This document shows, piece by piece, positions 62,883-64,000 of a stretch of 64,000 nucleotides of DNA (position 1 is the stretch's first letter; each line of letters starts with the position of its first letter). The notes under the pieces are model-generated. The model worked only from the letters and a program-made list of their open reading frames with translations, ran no database searches and was not told the origin of the DNA. The position numbers were made by a program, and so were the translations under genes. Source of the stretch: Hyperoodon ampullatus (Eukaryota; Chordata; Mammalia; Artiodactyla; Ziphiidae); assembly GCA_949752795.1 (NCBI GenBank), contig CATKHW010000008.1, positions 3,286,001-3,350,000 on the forward strand, in the 5' to 3' direction.

Positions 62883-63671
62883 CTGCATCATGTTAGAAAT
62901 TCTGCTGCTTTTCATATGCTTTAAATGTGAGTCCAATCTCCCTTTTGAAATCTGTTTCCTACAATTCTGCCTCTCATTCAGATCCTCTTCGTTGCCTTAC
63001 CTGAATATATTTTTGGACGTTGGTTATCATTTTTATCTTTGCAGGTCTTTGTATTGTTTGCTCCTGAGCCCCATTTTGCAACTCGCATTTTGTGTGAGCG
63101 GGTCGCCAAACCATTGTATTGCTTCCGGCCCTATTCTGGTTCTGGGGAGGCAGGCTGAGCCTTTGGTTAATTCTTCTTCCTAATGGGAAATTAGAGTGGC
63201 ATGTGCCTGTCAAAACTCCTACAGCTAGTCTCTCATTGGTTCCCCCTCTTCCCGTTTATCCTCTGCACAAATTGCAAACTGTGTGAAACAGGAGGTTAAA
63301 GGTGCTGATTCTCCAAGTGGGGAGATTGTTAGTAATTTGGCTGGAATGGCGAACCCCAGCACCAGGAGATCAAAAATGAGGTGGATTTTAGACACCTTTC
63401 CTGGTCACACGGTGTACATTCGTCTTGGTTTCCCAGGCATGTTTTCGCTGTCGGAAGATTCCCTTGAACCTGCAGATTTGGGACCCAAGGAATGGGAATC
63501 AGGCAGTATTACTTTAAAAGGTCTGCCTTTACTCACCCAGCCTCTCTAAGATCTCTTAGCGTGCATAGCTTCCTGCCTTATATATCATCCTGCTGTGGGT
63601 CTACATGTGTTCAATCCATGTTACATCGTAGCCCTTTAACAAAAGTTGTAAGAAGTTTTGTCTGTCTCACT

Positions 63672-63964
63672 GTTTTTATAAATAGTTTTAAATTTATTTT
63701 TATATTGGTTACAGCTGATTTTCAAAGGTCTGTTTTTTGCTGCTGTACATCCACTTGATTCATGTACTGTGAGACAACAATAAATTCTTTTTCAGATGCT
63801 TACCAGTCATTTATATTATTTTCCAGTGACTTGAGTGCGCTGAGTGCAGTTCTTTGAGGTACCATGTAGGCCTTGTCAGTTATTCAATTTGGTACTTGGA
63901 ATGGTGTCTTTGCTAATTTCAACCTCCCCGATAATACCTCACCCTTCCCCACCTTTTCCGTTTA
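63672..63964 (-). mobile_element. LINE-1 3'UTR fragment (antisense), unit 20, runs off window
   Basis: Begins with a T/A-rich tail, then TTACAGCTGATTTTCAAAGG and CTGCTGTACA, typical of the antisense LINE-1 3'UTR in cetartiodactyl genomes as I know it. It continues to the window end with TTTATTTTCTACATATTTGA. This is the clearest LINE-1 match in the window. Confidence 0.85.
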
Positions 63965-64000
63965 GCAGCCTTATGTTTATTTTCTACATATTTGACTATG

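Larger units (their letters stand above)
61917..63015 (-). mobile_element. LINE-1 3' end fragment (antisense), unit 19-20
   Basis: T tract from 61917; nested MITE at 62810. To the right of the 3'UTR the sequence is closer to a generic mammalian LINE-1 than in other units. For example, the minus strand reads REMQIRTTK beside the MITE, a recognisable ORF2 motif region. Confidence 0.8.
60967..63964. repeat. Macrosatellite array 3, diverged edge units
   Basis: The long unit resumes after the second minisatellite, with landmarks at 61069 and 62810 (1741 bp apart). The unit from about 62560 onward is clearly more diverged from the consensus than any other. It looks closer to an ordinary LINE-1 3' end, for example around 63705-63745 and at the window end. 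This fits an array margin that escapes homogenisation. Confidence 0.9.
62810..63964. repeat. Macrosatellite unit 20 (partial, most diverged)
   Basis: Same order of parts (palindrome, ORF2-like flank, non-LINE segment, LINE-1 3'UTR from ~63672) but strongly diverged. It is cut by the window end in the LINE-1 3'UTR. Confidence 0.85.

Noticed and set aside
1..63964. Assignment to the Y chromosome or a centromere
   Set aside because: Tandem arrays of this type fit several chromosome locations; nothing in the window distinguishes them.

Overview
The window is repetitive, non-coding DNA from a mammal, most likely a ruminant (cattle, sheep, goat or deer type). Two signals support this. First, every long repeat unit carries a decayed 3' end of a LINE-1 element of the cetartiodactyl kind, read on the minus strand. 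Second, inside that LINE-1 sits a short inverted-repeat element whose ends (TTGGCCAAAAAG) resemble the mariner-derived MITE I know from bovine DNA. Both assignments are from memory of the families, not from a search. I see no functional protein gene, tRNA, rRNA, CRISPR array or operon. Open frames, including runs up to about 177 codons, are accidents of the repeats.

Layout. (1) 1-9732: tandem array of a ~1.74 kb unit. (2) 9733-29466: 19.7 kb of a 24-25 bp minisatellite, core TCATCACAATGCTCCATG, with larger higher-order repeats. (3) 29467-48876: the 1.74 kb array resumes. (4) 48877-60966: a second 12.1 kb block of the same minisatellite. (5) 60967-63964: the 1.74 kb array again, more diverged, running off the window. 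There are about 20 whole or partial long units and 18 copies of the MITE palindrome. Most MITE-to-MITE spacings are 1735-1743 bp; the one outlier is 1724 bp.

Unit architecture (+ strand order). A ~640 bp segment of unknown origin is followed by a T-rich tract (the LINE-1 poly-A tail seen from the other strand). Then come the LINE-1 3' end, with the 3'UTR and the ORF2 C-terminal part in antisense, the 72 bp MITE palindrome inside ORF2, and a further ~130 bp of ORF2-like sequence. The unit is therefore a chimeric macrosatellite that grew after a LINE-1 insertion and a nested MITE insertion.

History visible in the sequence. Both minisatellite blocks start at the same base of the LINE-1 part and share the first ~110 bp of minisatellite and private variants in the flanking unit, so they descend from one junction. 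Their right ends differ. Within the blocks there are recent tandem duplications (2.1 kb at 55.7-59.9 kb; 1.8 kb at 26.8-29.5 kb), a 1.6 kb dispersed duplication, and a colinear stretch shared between blocks. The palindrome arms often change together, and one copy is a perfect 72 bp palindrome. This suggests arm-to-arm correction. I found no evidence for a gene system; the novelty is structural.
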